A stretch of 64,000 nucleotides of DNA from Fontibacillus phaseoli (GTDB lineage: Bacteria; Bacillota; Bacilli; Paenibacillales; Paenibacillaceae). The notes beneath the pieces were generated by a model. That model had not been told where the DNA came from, did no database searches, and was given only the letters and a program-made list of their open reading frames with translations. The stretch covers positions 1-64,000 of the forward strand of contig NZ_QPJW01000010.1 in NCBI RefSeq assembly GCF_003337355.1, read 5' to 3'. Position numbers and translations under genes: made by a program. Each line of letters starts with the position of its first letter. Positions within the stretch are counted from its first letter, which is position 1. This document shows, one piece after another, positions 1-9,071 of the stretch.

Positions 1-311
1 CTACGCATCGTCGCCTTGGTGAGCCGTTACCCCACCAACTAGCTAATGCGCCGCAGGCCCATCCGTAAGTGACAGCCCTGATTAGATCAGAACCGTCTTT
101 CATTATCTCTCCATGCGAAGAAATAAATTATCCGGTATTAGCTACCGTTTCCGGTAGTTATCCCAGTCTTACAGGCAGGTTACCTACGTGTTACTCACCC
201 GTCCGCCGCTAACTATCCGGAGAGCAAGCTCTCCATCAAGTCCGCTCGACTTGCATGTATTAGGCACGCCGCCAGCGTTCGTCCTGAGCCAGGATCAAAC
301 TCTCCAATAAA
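1..311 (-). rRNA. 16S ribosomal RNA, 5' end (partial)
   Basis: The minus strand reads the universal 16S start (GAGAGTTTGATCCTGGCTCA, 285-304), then the V1 region and the first few hundred nucleotides, including the GGCGGACGGGTGAGTAACAC segment. The gene runs off the left edge, so only about 310 nt of the 5' end are present. The mature 5' end is placed near 311 by analogy with Bacillus, where the RNA begins TTTAT before GGAGAG. The V1 stem and the text around it look Paenibacillaceae-like; genus assignment needs the whole gene. Confidence 0.97.
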
Positions 312-438
312 GTGAAACTTTATTCGAAAGAGCGATGAGCTCATTCAGTTACTACTGACGAGAAAATTAATTCTCATAGGATGGAATTTCAAACGATACA
401 AAGTCGATTCAAATTCATCCATTTTAATACTCACTCGT

Positions 439-459
439 TGTTCAGTTTTCAAAGATCAA
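439..459 (-). promoter_or_regulatory. boxA-like antitermination sequence of the rRNA leader
   Basis: The minus strand carries GATCTTTGAAAACTGAACA between the rRNA promoters and the 16S gene. This is the sequence normally found ahead of Firmicute 16S and 23S genes and matches the boxA class used by Nus-factor antitermination. Function is inferred from position and similarity. Confidence 0.6.
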
Positions 460-501
460 CTTCGTTTTTGCTCTCGGCTTCGTTCAAAAGGCCGGAACAA
501 T

Positions 502-531
502 AATGTACCATATCCGCTAGCGTGTTGGCAA
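502..531 (-). promoter_or_regulatory. rRNA operon promoter P2
   Basis: On the minus strand, -35 TTGCCA (526-531) and -10 TACATT (502-507) are separated by 18 nt. The sequence just downstream (ATTATTGTTCCGGCC) closely repeats that downstream of the upstream promoter, indicating duplicated, tandem rRNA promoters. Confidence 0.6.
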
Positions 532-586
532 GATGAAATTCTTACCAAGCCGCTTAGCAACCTGCCGTTTCAGCGGCCGGAATAAT

Positions 587-615
587 AATCTATCACGGAT
601 GCTACCAAAAAACAA
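587..615 (-). promoter_or_regulatory. rRNA operon promoter P1
   Basis: On the minus strand, -35 TTGTTT (610-615) and -10 TAGATT (587-592) are separated by 17 nt. An A/T-rich stretch lies upstream of the -35 and could act as an UP element. Together with the promoter at 502-531 this gives the tandem P1/P2 layout usual for Bacillales rRNA operons. Confidence 0.55.
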
Positions 616-1004
616 GTGATAATTTTTCCAGTCGAGCTTGATCATACATCGAATTGAATCGCGGATCTAAGTGTTGCCCGAACAATCCATCGAGTGTTCT
701 TAACCGGACACTTATCGTATCATTTCTTATTCCGAATAGCTATTTGTAAATAAATCCAAACAGATTCCAACTCCCAGCCCAATCCAATGTGCGGTGACAC
801 TTCTATACAAAGTGCCCCGGCCATGGTTAATCCGATTCGTCTTATCGGAAACCGTTTTGCGGTTACCGCTTGGCTTCCTGGGCAAGTCGAACCATATTGC
901 ATCCGAAAATAAGATCTAGTCCTGGGATATGCCAGTTTTGGCGATATGAATCTTTCCGCTCGGCTATGTTCAACGATCATGCGCGCCGCATCCGGCAAAT
1001 AAAC

Positions 1005-1315
1005 GTATTATTTAGGTGTTGCTGATTCATTATTGTTTCGTATTCCTGGATCACCCCCGTTTCTAGTTGTTCCTTGCCCGCCGTCTCAATCACTTCTTTT
1101 AAAGCTTGTAAAATCCGCTGAAACGACACTTCCAGTGCTTCCACCATCAGCGATTCCTTTGTGAAAAAGCGAAATACGTAAGGCTGAGAAATTTCCGCAC
1201 GCTCCGCTTATCTGAGCCTTCGTAGCCCGGTAATAACCAATTTCCGCAAAACACCTCGATGGCGGAATTGACGATATCGGTGCACCGGTTTGCAGAAGCA
1301 GTTTCTTTTGCCATA
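1005..1315 (-). pseudogene. TetR/AcrR-family regulator, decayed
   Basis: Reading the minus strand from ATG at 1315 gives MAKETASANRCTDIVNSAIEVF. The helix-turn-helix then continues only by changing frame: AEIGYYRATKAQI in one frame, ISQPYVFRFFTKESLMVEAL in another, followed by a plausible ligand-domain helix down to about 1005. At least two indels therefore split the gene. Below 1005 the frame is lost again; fragments that might be the C-terminus extend to about 720 but cannot be aligned with confidence. Intact TetR proteins are about 190 residues, so this copy is not functional. It sits directly upstream of the rRNA promoters. Confidence 0.75.
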
Positions 1316-1490
1316 GCTAATTACACCTTCTCAACCATGAAATCATTTATTGATTGACCAATCACTATCTTGATATCGCTTATTTCATTACCATCAACCC
1401 GCAAAAGAATATTAAAATTGTGATTTTCTAAATGAAATTAGCCATGAAAAATCCGCGTAATCCGCGGATTAAGGGAATGATATCTTACTC

Positions 1491-1916
1491 TCAGTGCGGT
1501 CCTTGAGTGAAAACTTGAAACACCACGCCGAATTTGTCCGCTACGATGCCGTAATTGGGGCTGAAGAATGTTTCCTGCAAAGGCATCTCAACTTTACCAC
1601 CCTGCTTCAAGGCTTCGAAATATTGTCCTGCTTGTTCCGGACTGTCCGTAGTAATACAAATGGACAACAGATTACCGTTTTGGGAAGCTTGACCGGGAAA
1701 AGAGTCGGAGAACATCAGTACGGACTCGCCTATTTTTAGTGTGGCATGGGACACGCGGTCTTTCATTTCAGCAGGTAAAGGGAACTCGGGATTTTCGGGC
1801 ATTTCCTCAAAATTTTGAATAAAGAGGACTTCCGCCTCCAACGCTTGTTGGTAAAACTGAATGGCTTCCTTAGCGTTTCCATTCATGGTTAAGTAAGGGG
1901 TCAGTTGCACAGCCAA
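1491..1916 (-). CDS. PhnB-like VOC-superfamily protein
   Basis: This 141-residue protein has the fold signature of the PhnB/3-demethylubiquinone methyltransferase-like branch of the vicinal oxygen chelate superfamily. It begins with LTPYLTMNGNAKEAIQFYQQ and has the HATLKIGESVLMFSD strand and the C-terminal FGVVFQVF strand. Such proteins are usually single-domain, cytosolic and of unknown substrate; some act like glyoxalases, but nothing here identifies a ligand. A ribosome binding site (GGAGTGG) precedes the ATG. It appears to be transcribed alone. Confidence 0.8.
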   Translation of the reverse strand: MAVQLTPYLTMNGNAKEAIQFYQQALEAEVLFIQNFEEMPENPEFPLPAEMKDRVSHATLKIGESVLMFSDSFPGQASQNGNLLSICITTDSPEQAGQYFEALKQGGKVEMPLQETFFSPNYGIVADKFGVVFQVFTQGPH

Positions 1917-1966
1917 TGAATTTCCACTCCTAGTCAGATAAGATTTTTCTTACGACTTCATCCTTA

Positions 1967-2239
1967 TTAAGTTAAGTGATTTTCCACTTGCGCTAAATTC
2001 AAGCGATCTTCTTCCAGGCTTTCCTTCGCCCGTTCAATCGGCTCCTGGTTCATGCGCCCCTCGGCTTGGGAAATTGCACTTTCGGCATTATCCAGTGCAT
2101 TGCGTGCATTTTGCACCGTTTCTTCACTTGGATGAGACTGCGCTTGCTTTACGGCACGGTGCACATTTTCAACGGATTGCTGGGCAAGCGAAATTGGATT
2201 TTGGGATTGCATACTGGAAAATGGATTCTGCACGGTCAC
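1967..2239 (-). CDS. small helical hydrophilic protein, unknown function
   Basis: A 90-residue protein starting at GTG (2237-2239), with an AAGGAGGG site just upstream. After a short Q/N/S-rich N-terminus it is almost wholly predicted helix, rich in Ala, Glu, Gln and Asn, with no transmembrane segment or Cys. Regular spacing of hydrophobic residues suggests a helical hairpin or coiled coil. I do not recognise the family. The start and composition make it a credible gene. Confidence 0.65.
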   Translation of the reverse strand: MTVQNPFSSMQSQNPISLAQQSVENVHRAVKQAQSHPSEETVQNARNALDNAESAISQAEGRMNQEPIERAKESLEEDRLNLAQVENHLT

Positions 2240-2434
2240 GCCCTCCTTGATGAGTCATTCATTTTTCGTTCCTACGGTTCTAATTTGTGGCTAAGTGCCG
2301 GATATTATACTTCAAGTACCGCGGACCGGACTTTGATCGTTATAGGGCACGCCAAGCACATGTTGTCTTTGCCCCTGCCTTCTCTTTCCATGTATAATCT
2401 TTAGATAAACCAATTTGTCGGGGAGGACATTCTA

Positions 2435-3664
2435 TTGAAAAATTTCGATATTTTATTGGAAAAATACGCTGAACTGGTCGTAAAAGTGGGCGTAAACATA
2501 CAACCCGGCCAGGTACTGATCGTTCAATCGCCTTTGGAGACCGTAGAATTTACACGACTGGTCGTTGCCAAAGCTTATGAAGCCGGAGCGAAATATGTAC
2601 AAGTCGAGTGGGACGATGAGATAATCTCGCGCATCCGCTACGAAAAGGCTCCGGACGACTCTTTCGGATATTATCCGAAATGGCAGGCGGACATGATGGA
2701 GCAGTTGGCTGAGGGTGGCGGCGCCCTGCTGCATATCAAGGTGCCCGATCCTTTGCTGTTAAAAGGCGTAGATGGGACGAAGGTCTCCACCGCCATCAAG
2801 GCAGCGGCCGTCGCCCGCGAGAAGTTCCAGGGCTACATCCGCACCAACAAGGTCAGCTGGTCGCTGATCAAGGCTCCGACCCGCGCCTGGGCGAACACCG
2901 TATTTGCTGATCTGCCGGTGGAAGAGCGGATTGAAGCCATGTGGGAGACTGTCTTTTCCATGAACCGGGTAGGCAGTGATGATCCCGTTGCCGCCTGGCG
3001 TGATCATATCCGCGAACTCAAACAAAGACAGGAATACATGAACAACAAGCGCTACAAGAGCCTACACTACCGCGCTCCGGGTACCAATCTGAAAGTGGAA
3101 CTGCCTGATGGGCATCTGTGGCTTGGCGGAGGGGATAACAATGAGGCCGGCGTTTATTTCGTCGCGAATATGCCGACCGAAGAAATCTATTCCATGCCCC
3201 ACCGGTCGGGAGTCAACGGCACCGTAGCGAGCACGTTGCCGCTCAATTTGAATGGACGGCTGGTGGAAGGCATTCAGCTTACGTTCAAGGACGGAAAAGT
3301 GACGGACTATGCCGCAAAATCCGGCCGGGAACATCTCACGTCCCTGCTAGCCACCGATGAAGGGGCTTCCTATCTTGGCGAAGTCGCGCTCGTTCCGCAT
3401 AACTCGCCAATATCGCGATTGAATCGAATTTTCTATAATACCGGCATCGACGAGAATGCCTCCTGCCACTTTGCATTAGGCAGTTCTTATCCGGTCAACA
3501 TTGAAGGCGGCACCAAGCTTTCGAAAGAAGAACTCTTGGCTAAAGGCGCCAACGTCAGTTTGACGCATGTTGATTTCATGATCGGCTCCGCCGAACTGGA
3601 CATTGACGGCGAACTGGAAGACGGTACGATCGAGCCGGTTTTCCGTAAAGGAAACTGGGTCTAA
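2435..3664 (+). CDS. M29-family metallo-aminopeptidase
   Basis: A 409-residue protein of the thermophilic aminopeptidase family (AmpS/PepS/aminopeptidase T), cytosolic enzymes that remove N-terminal residues from peptides using two metal ions. The N-terminal half starts FDILLEKYAELVVKVGVNIQ, as usual in the family; the C-terminal half carries the conserved DEGASYLGEVALVP and NASCHFALGSSYP segments that contain metal and catalytic residues. Length matches the family. Translation starts at TTG (2435) behind a GGGGAGG site. A strong terminator follows, so it is probably monocistronic. Confidence 0.92.
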   Translation: MKNFDILLEKYAELVVKVGVNIQPGQVLIVQSPLETVEFTRLVVAKAYEAGAKYVQVEWDDEIISRIRYEKAPDDSFGYYPKWQADMMEQLAEGGGALLHIKVPDPLLLKGVDGTKVSTAIKAAAVAREKFQGYIRTNKVSWSLIKAPTRAWANTVFADLPVEERIEAMWETVFSMNRVGSDDPVAAWRDHIRELKQRQEYMNNKRYKSLHYRAPGTNLKVELPDGHLWLGGGDNNEAGVYFVANMPTEEIYSMPHRSGVNGTVASTLPLNLNGRLVEGIQLTFKDGKVTDYAAKSGREHLTSLLATDEGASYLGEVALVPHNSPISRLNRIFYNTGIDENASCHFALGSSYPVNIEGGTKLSKEELLAKGANVSLTHVDFMIGSAELDIDGELEDGTIEPVFRKGNWV

Positions 3665-3682
3665 TCCTGGCCGCATCTAATA

Positions 3683-3739
3683 AAAAAGATCATTGTCATC
3701 CCTCATCCAACGGATCAGCAAAGACAATGATCTTTTTTT
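3683..3739 (+). terminator. intrinsic terminator after the aminopeptidase gene
   Basis: A 14-15 bp stem (AAAGATCATTGTC pairing with GACAATGATCTTT) with a 25-nt loop is followed by a T run. It lies 20 nt after the stop codon. Confidence 0.85.
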
Positions 3740-3819
3740 ATCTTTCATTTTATAGGACCACTTAGGCTAAAGCCGCATATACTGTAGCGTGAACTCCAAC
3801 CATTCAAGGGTGATGCTTA

Positions 3820-5136
3820 ATGATCGCGTTTATCCTTTCCAGACATGCCCCGCCGCATCAGCAGCAGCTTACGGAACGTTCTCTGCTCATGTCCTTTCCA
3901 CACATCCATGTCGTTCATGTCCAGCCCAGAGGAATGGCGGAGCAAATGAATTCCGTTCTGAGCCTAACCAACGATCCCTGGTTCCTTACGCTTGAAGCTG
4001 GGGAAATGGTACGACCGGAAATGGATGAAGAATTGATGCAACTGATTCAAGGATTAAAAGAACCCGTTGCGGGAGGAATTATCCAATACAGCAACTTGCA
4101 TTTCCCGAAACCGGGGTCATCGCCAGTGCCTCGCGGTCCACTGCTTTGGTTCAGGGATGCCGTCATGGCTAGACCGAATGCAGGATTTCAGGAGGCTGCT
4201 TGCTTCCCGTTCGAAAGATACTTTTTGCTCGAAAAACAATATGAATTAGCCAGCCGATACGAATGGCTGGAGATCATAACCGATTCCTTGATTCTCAGTC
4301 CCCTGCAGACTCCCTTTTGGAAAAAAGAAACGGAGGAATGGAAGTTCCTTTCCCCCTTGCTACAAGCGGTATCATCCCGAACAACCGGTGTCGGCACGGA
4401 CGCACTGCCGGAAGAGCCGATGGTCACCATTGTCATCTGTGCCCATAATGATAGCGCTTATCTTCCTTGGGCCGTACGTTCCGTGATGGCGCAGTCCTTC
4501 TCGCAATGGGAGCTGATTGTGATCGATGACGGGTCTACCGATGACACGAAGTGCGTCATTCAGCAGCTTCCCAAAGACACTAGAGTCAGAACTTATCTGC
4601 TTGAGGAGAATTGCGGTAAATCCTTCGCCTTGAATTATGCCCTGGAACGGGCTCGCGGCCAATGGCTCCTGGAACTGGATGCGGACGATTGGCTTGACCC
4701 GGCTTGTGTGGACACATTGCTCGAAGCCGCCCAAGACCGGCCGGACGCCATAGCGGTTTGCGCCGGCCATGTGGAATGGACCGAACGGATGAACAAGCAA
4801 TTGCTTTATAATGGAGTCAAACTGCCTGTTCCCCCGCATTCCTCGCGGAGCCTAATCGATGAAGCGATGCCGGTAGCCCCGCGAATGTTTAAAGTAGCCA
4901 TCTTGCGGGATCATTCCGGTTGGAATATGGAGGCGCCTTTCGAAGGCCGCTTGTATGAAGATCTGGAGATTCTGACCAGATTGGCACTACGCCATGAAAT
5001 TCATTTCGTTTTCGAACCGCTGTACCACCGGCGGATCAGAAGCACCAGCATCACTCACCGTCAGCAATTTGATACTTACCGTCAGTGGCGGACCTGGATG
5101 CTGGACCAAATAAGGAAATCCGCTCCGATTCCATGA
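3820..5136 (+). CDS. two-part glycosyltransferase, GT2 family
   Basis: A 438-residue protein. The C-terminal half, from about residue 200, is a GT-A fold GT2 glycosyltransferase: VTIVICAHNDSAYLPWAVRS, then VIDDGSTDDT, and LELDADDW near residue 285 carrying the metal-binding acidic motif. The first 190 residues resemble a degenerate GT-A domain (ISLL-type start, EAGEMV in place of a DxD) and may help bind the acceptor. No signal peptide or membrane segment is seen. It opens a glycosylation locus running to 13.3 kb. The start at 3820 lacks a strong ribosome binding site, so it is provisional. Confidence 0.85.
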   Translation: MIAFILSRHAPPHQQQLTERSLLMSFPHIHVVHVQPRGMAEQMNSVLSLTNDPWFLTLEAGEMVRPEMDEELMQLIQGLKEPVAGGIIQYSNLHFPKPGSSPVPRGPLLWFRDAVMARPNAGFQEAACFPFERYFLLEKQYELASRYEWLEIITDSLILSPLQTPFWKKETEEWKFLSPLLQAVSSRTTGVGTDALPEEPMVTIVICAHNDSAYLPWAVRSVMAQSFSQWELIVIDDGSTDDTKCVIQQLPKDTRVRTYLLEENCGKSFALNYALERARGQWLLELDADDWLDPACVDTLLEAAQDRPDAIAVCAGHVEWTERMNKQLLYNGVKLPVPPHSSRSLIDEAMPVAPRMFKVAILRDHSGWNMEAPFEGRLYEDLEILTRLALRHEIHFVFEPLYHRRIRSTSITHRQQFDTYRQWRTWMLDQIRKSAPIP

Positions 5137-5137
5137 A

Positions 5138-5341
5138 TTATCTTGGCGGAATCCGTATGAAACTTACATTCTCGGTAAATATCAATACCTCTCTGGGCTC
5201 CGGTATATAGTTGGAACTTTCCGCTTGTACGACAAATACTTCATTAGCCACTCTAAGCAGTCTGCCTTGAATAAATTGATTCGAATAGACGACCTCGATG
5301 ACTCTCCCGATAAATGCGCTAAGTCTTTCCTCAAAATTCAT
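5138..5341 (-). CDS. small DUF2642-like coat-type protein
   Basis: A 67-residue protein of beta-rich character (RVIEVVYSNQFIQGRLLRVA ... VLIFTENVSFIRI). The pattern of a short SH3/Sm-like barrel matches small spore-associated Bacillales proteins of the DUF2642 type. Its neighbour at 5369-6127 ends with a similar domain, and the two genes are 27 nt apart on the same strand, so they are probably co-transcribed. A GGGGAGGG site precedes the ATG. A spore-coat role is inferred from family resemblance only. Confidence 0.65.
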   Translation of the reverse strand: MNFEERLSAFIGRVIEVVYSNQFIQGRLLRVANEVFVVQAESSNYIPEPREVLIFTENVSFIRIPPR

Positions 5342-5368
5342 AGCAATTCGTCCCTCCCCTATTCCTGA

Positions 5369-6127
5369 TTATGATATGGACAGCACCTGGCCAAACGGAA
5401 TCAGAACGAGGCTTCCGTCCGGCTCCAGAATTTCTATATAATCTTCGCCCACAGCCACCAAGATGCCGAATACGGGGCCAGCGGCGGTATCTACCGTTAT
5501 GTTGGTATTCAATCGTGGAGTTAGGGATTCAATCAATGCGTCCCATTCTTCCGTATAGGAACCTCCGACTTGCTGTAATTGTTGCCTAAGTGTGCTGATA
5601 TTGCCTAACGCATCGTCTATTTGCTGTTGTTGCGAGTTAATGCGTCTGAGAATGCTGTCCACTAGTTGATGAAGCGAGCTGATACGCGCGTTTACGGCCT
5701 CGATCGTATCCTGGGGCACGCCGCCTCGCGGAGATATTTCAATCACGGATTGCTGAACCGACGTTGCACTGGTTGCGTTAGAGTTCCGTTGAATTGTTGT
5801 ATTCACCGGTCCGGGCGGCGGATTAAGAGGCGGCGAGCTTGGAATGACTTGTACGGGCGGGGTCGTTTGCTGGTTGGTGCCCATGCGAGCGGTAACCGTG
5901 TCCACCTGTTTTTGCAGATTATTTACTTGTGATATCAAGTGATTCACACTTTCGCTAAGACGGCGGATCTGCAGCTTTAAGCGTACAAACTTACTCTGCC
6001 AACTATGCCGCAAAATGCTGAGCTTCCCTGACCAAAGTTTCGTTCTTTTTATTCCGGATCCTCTTTTTTTCTTATACGCAGGTTTCGGGCAGTCCGGGAC
6101 CCGTTCTTTTTCCCACAAGGTCGTCAC
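5369..6127 (-). CDS. coiled-coil protein with C-terminal DUF2642-like domain
   Basis: A 252-residue protein starting at GTG behind AAGGAGGTAGG. Residues 1-45 are very basic. A coiled coil follows (KLQIRRLSESVNHLISQVNN), then a Pro/Thr/Asn-rich linker (about 95-130), a second coiled coil (about 140-180), and a C-terminal beta domain (NITVDTAAGPVFGILVAVG ... SLVLIPFGQVLSI) like the downstream small protein. No signal peptide. The layout suggests a structural, oligomerising protein of the spore surface, perhaps linked to the neighbouring glycosyltransferases; this is inference. Confidence 0.6.
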   Translation of the reverse strand: MTTLWEKERVPDCPKPAYKKKRGSGIKRTKLWSGKLSILRHSWQSKFVRLKLQIRRLSESVNHLISQVNNLQKQVDTVTARMGTNQQTTPPVQVIPSSPPLNPPPGPVNTTIQRNSNATSATSVQQSVIEISPRGGVPQDTIEAVNARISSLHQLVDSILRRINSQQQQIDDALGNISTLRQQLQQVGGSYTEEWDALIESLTPRLNTNITVDTAAGPVFGILVAVGEDYIEILEPDGSLVLIPFGQVLSIS

Positions 6128-6327
6128 TTAACCTACCTCCTTCGATTGATACTGGTAACATATGTAATCCGCCCCCAAGCGGTAACCCAATCAGTCAAAG
6201 TTAATAAAATGGCCTACTGGTTTCTTTTTCCGATTCATTTACATAGGTGATAGGTATTCTACCCAATCGGAACTCCTATTTGAATCATATTTTGTAAATA
6301 GACAATAGCATAGGGAGGAGAGCACAG

Positions 6328-8958
6328 TTGAAAAAGCCCAAAAACCGGCTCCGGAAAAAAAACACGTCTAAAGGAAACTCTCTATTTTCGAAGTCGCTTG
6401 TAAGCAATACTTTATTCCGGGAGGACCATGCTCCAACAAATAAGTCTGATCCGGCGGGAATTGAGTTACAGGCCGGAGCCTGTGAACTGTTTCCGTCAGC
6501 CGCTGCCCTTTTAGATTCTTCCACTCTGAAGGTTGCGGAGTCACGTCCTCTCAGCGACATCCGACCCCAGGACGGAGAAACGGGCGAATATCCTTTCAAG
6601 CCCGGAGTGTATGATATTTTCCGGTTTCCGGTGATTGACTGGGATTTCAGATGGCAACGGCCGCAACAAATCTCCCGGCAATTTGCTGTACACGGAAAGC
6701 GCGTTTTTTACATTACGACCGATATGACCGCCGTTTCGAAGGAAACATTAACGAAGGATGAAGTGGCCCGTTATGTAAGAATCAAAAAAGCCGCCCCGGG
6801 CGTTTGGCTCGTCACACTTTGCACAAACCGCAGACTGAACCTTTACCAGGATGAAATGAGTTCTCAGGATTTAACCTTTCTGCGATGGTCGATCGAGCAC
6901 GTGAAGTCCAAATTCAACGTATCCCAGATGATTTCGATCGTCGATCTTCCCTTCTGGACTCCATTGGTCGAGAGCCTGGAACAGAATAAAATCATTTACG
7001 ACTGCATGGATGATCATTCCGGTTTTTCTACAAATTCGCCTTCCATGCTGCTTCAAGAGGACCGGCTGATCCGAAGTTCCGACCTTGTTCTGGCTTCGTC
7101 ACAATTGCTTTTTGATAAACTAAGCGCCCTTCATCCATCCGTATTCCTGCTGCGTAATGCGGCGGACGTTCATCACTTCAACGCGACCGGCGTTGCGCCC
7201 GCTTCCGAACTGGAGGCGTTGAAGGGGCCGGTTATCGGATATTACGGAGCGATCTCGGACTGGTTTGATATCCACTTGATTCATGAGCTTGCTTTGAAAC
7301 GGCCGGAATGGAATTTTGTGTTGATCGGTCATACATTTGGCTGCGACACTTCGGTTGTAGAAGGAATGGACAATGTAATGCTGCTCGGGGAACAGCCGTA
7401 TCATCGCCTCCCCTCCTTTCTTTGCCGTTTTGATGCCGCCCTGATTCCTTTTAAGGAAAACGCGCTGACCAAAGCAACCAATCCCGTTAAGCTGTATGAA
7501 TATTTGGCCGCCGGGAAACCGGTAATTTCGAGTGATCTTCCTGAACTTTCCGCCGTGGCTCCCCATCTCGTAACCATGGTTTCCGGACCAGGTGCTTTCG
7601 AGCAGGCCATCGGGAAAGCCCTCGAGCTTAAAGATCCGGAACAACCGACGCAAAAGAGACAATTTGCGCAGCTTCATTCCTGGGAACATCGCTTCGAGGA
7701 ACTCCAGACGGCGATCCAGCTCCATCTTTTCCCCAAAGTCAGCATCGTTTTGGTAACGTACAATAATTGGCCGTACACCCAGCAATGCCTGCGCAGCTTG
7801 CTTCGCCCCGGACATTACCCGAATCTGGAGATTGTCATTGTCGACAACGCTTCAACCGACCAGACGCGGAACCGCTTGGAAAGCATCCGGGATGAGCGGA
7901 TCAAAGTGGTCGTTTCCGAGAACAATCAGGGATTTGCCGCCGGAAATTCCTTGGGCTGCCAACACGCCACCGGAGAATATTTCATTTTGCTCAATAATGA
8001 TACGATCGTTCCAGACAGCAGTTGGGTATCCAGGCTTCTCCGGCCGCTTATGGAATATCCCGACGTCGGTATGTCCGGACCGATGTCCAACTTTGTCGGC
8101 AACGACCAGGCTCTCGATCATTTTGTCGGAGATCCCGTCACGGGAGCCCATCCGAACTGGCTGCAGGATTACTATTTGTTTCATAAGGGCGTATCCCGCG
8201 AAACCGATCTGCTCGGATTTTTCTGCGTCGCCATGAAAAAAGAAGTGTGGGAAGCCGTCGGGCCGCTCGACACGGGATACGGGATCGGCATGTTTGAGGA
8301 CGACGATTACTGCGAACGGGTCAAAGCAGCCGGTTACCGTCTGATGATCGCGGAAGATGCATTTGTTTATCATCACGGCAGTGCAACAATCAAGAAATTG
8401 GAGCCGGATGTGTACAAATCCCTGTGGGAGAAAAACAAAGCGTATTTTGAACGAAAATGGGAAAAACCTTGGAGAGATCCCAAACGCCCGGAAAATTGGT
8501 TTCACGGCGCTGAGACCCCGGAGGAAGTCGCTTCCCGATTGAAAAAATCAAATCAACGAAGCATTTTGGTGCTCGGAGGAAAAAACTGGACGGCTAACGC
8601 TTCGCATTGGCAATCCATTGTAAGGGAACTAGGGTCTCGTCAAAGCCGCATGCTGATTATTAACGCCTTGCGGCATTACAATCAGCCTATCATGGGCATT
8701 CGTAAAGCAGGGCCACAAATATATTTGACTAATGTGGTCGATCTGTTTAGTCAAGCTTATTTCGATGTCGTGATATACTGCGGGGAGCAGTTGGCCTACC
8801 CGATACACGCCGGACGGCAAATTGCTATTTCGGCCTCTTATACCCAAGACCAGCTTGCTGCGCTCGGCAACGCATTACCAAGTCTGGAATATTGGAGTGG
8901 TACTGATCAGGTCTCCTTGATCGACATGATCATGGACCCCGCCCCTATTTTAAGCTAA
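6328..8958 (+). CDS. bifunctional glycosyltransferase, GT-B plus GT2 domains
   Basis: An 876-residue protein starting at TTG (6328) with GGGAGGAG upstream. Residues 1-90 are basic and low complexity. About 95-440 is a GT-B fold family 1/4-like transferase (WDFRWQRPQQISRQFA; later KLYEYLAAGKPVISSDLPEL, the nucleotide-sugar region). About 465-720 is a GT2 GT-A domain (SIVLVTYNNWPYTQQCLRSL, VIVDNASTDQT, FILLNNDT, then MFEDDDYCERV). The last 130 residues (ILVLGGKNWTANAS) look like a further Rossmann-type domain. No signal peptide. One polypeptide could add two successive sugars. A bidirectional terminator follows. Confidence 0.88.
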   Translation: MKKPKNRLRKKNTSKGNSLFSKSLVSNTLFREDHAPTNKSDPAGIELQAGACELFPSAAALLDSSTLKVAESRPLSDIRPQDGETGEYPFKPGVYDIFRFPVIDWDFRWQRPQQISRQFAVHGKRVFYITTDMTAVSKETLTKDEVARYVRIKKAAPGVWLVTLCTNRRLNLYQDEMSSQDLTFLRWSIEHVKSKFNVSQMISIVDLPFWTPLVESLEQNKIIYDCMDDHSGFSTNSPSMLLQEDRLIRSSDLVLASSQLLFDKLSALHPSVFLLRNAADVHHFNATGVAPASELEALKGPVIGYYGAISDWFDIHLIHELALKRPEWNFVLIGHTFGCDTSVVEGMDNVMLLGEQPYHRLPSFLCRFDAALIPFKENALTKATNPVKLYEYLAAGKPVISSDLPELSAVAPHLVTMVSGPGAFEQAIGKALELKDPEQPTQKRQFAQLHSWEHRFEELQTAIQLHLFPKVSIVLVTYNNWPYTQQCLRSLLRPGHYPNLEIVIVDNASTDQTRNRLESIRDERIKVVVSENNQGFAAGNSLGCQHATGEYFILLNNDTIVPDSSWVSRLLRPLMEYPDVGMSGPMSNFVGNDQALDHFVGDPVTGAHPNWLQDYYLFHKGVSRETDLLGFFCVAMKKEVWEAVGPLDTGYGIGMFEDDDYCERVKAAGYRLMIAEDAFVYHHGSATIKKLEPDVYKSLWEKNKAYFERKWEKPWRDPKRPENWFHGAETPEEVASRLKKSNQRSILVLGGKNWTANASHWQSIVRELGSRQSRMLIINALRHYNQPIMGIRKAGPQIYLTNVVDLFSQAYFDVVIYCGEQLAYPIHAGRQIAISASYTQDQLAALGNALPSLEYWSGTDQVSLIDMIMDPAPILS

Positions 8959-9005
8959 GACAAATCATTCGCCAGTCCTGTATAAATGTTGCAAAAAAAC
9001 AAGAA

Positions 9006-9050
9006 AGCCCTCACCAGATCAGGCATGTTAAGCGCCTGTCGGTGAGGGCT
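9006..9050. terminator. bidirectional terminator between convergent glycosyltransferase genes
   Basis: AGCCCTCACC pairs with GGTGAGGGCT around a 25-nt loop. T-rich stretches lie on both outer sides, so it can serve the plus-strand gene ending at 8958 and the minus-strand operon ending at 9072. Confidence 0.75.
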
Positions 9051-9071
9051 AATTTTGTTCATCTTTTTCTC

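Noticed and set aside
696..716. TTAACCGGACACTTATCG resembling a unit of the four-unit element
   Set aside because: Only one copy, no partners at 50 or 62 nt and no inverted copies; probably chance.
720..998. 92-residue minus-strand reading frame downstream of the tetR remnant
   Set aside because: No ribosome binding site, Arg/Pro/Ser-rich composition, and parts look like the decayed C-terminus of the tetR gene in wrong frames.
2245..2262. TGATGAGTCATTCATT as a FadR box
   Set aside because: The left half deviates from the FadR consensus, and the neighbouring small gene has no link to fatty-acid metabolism.
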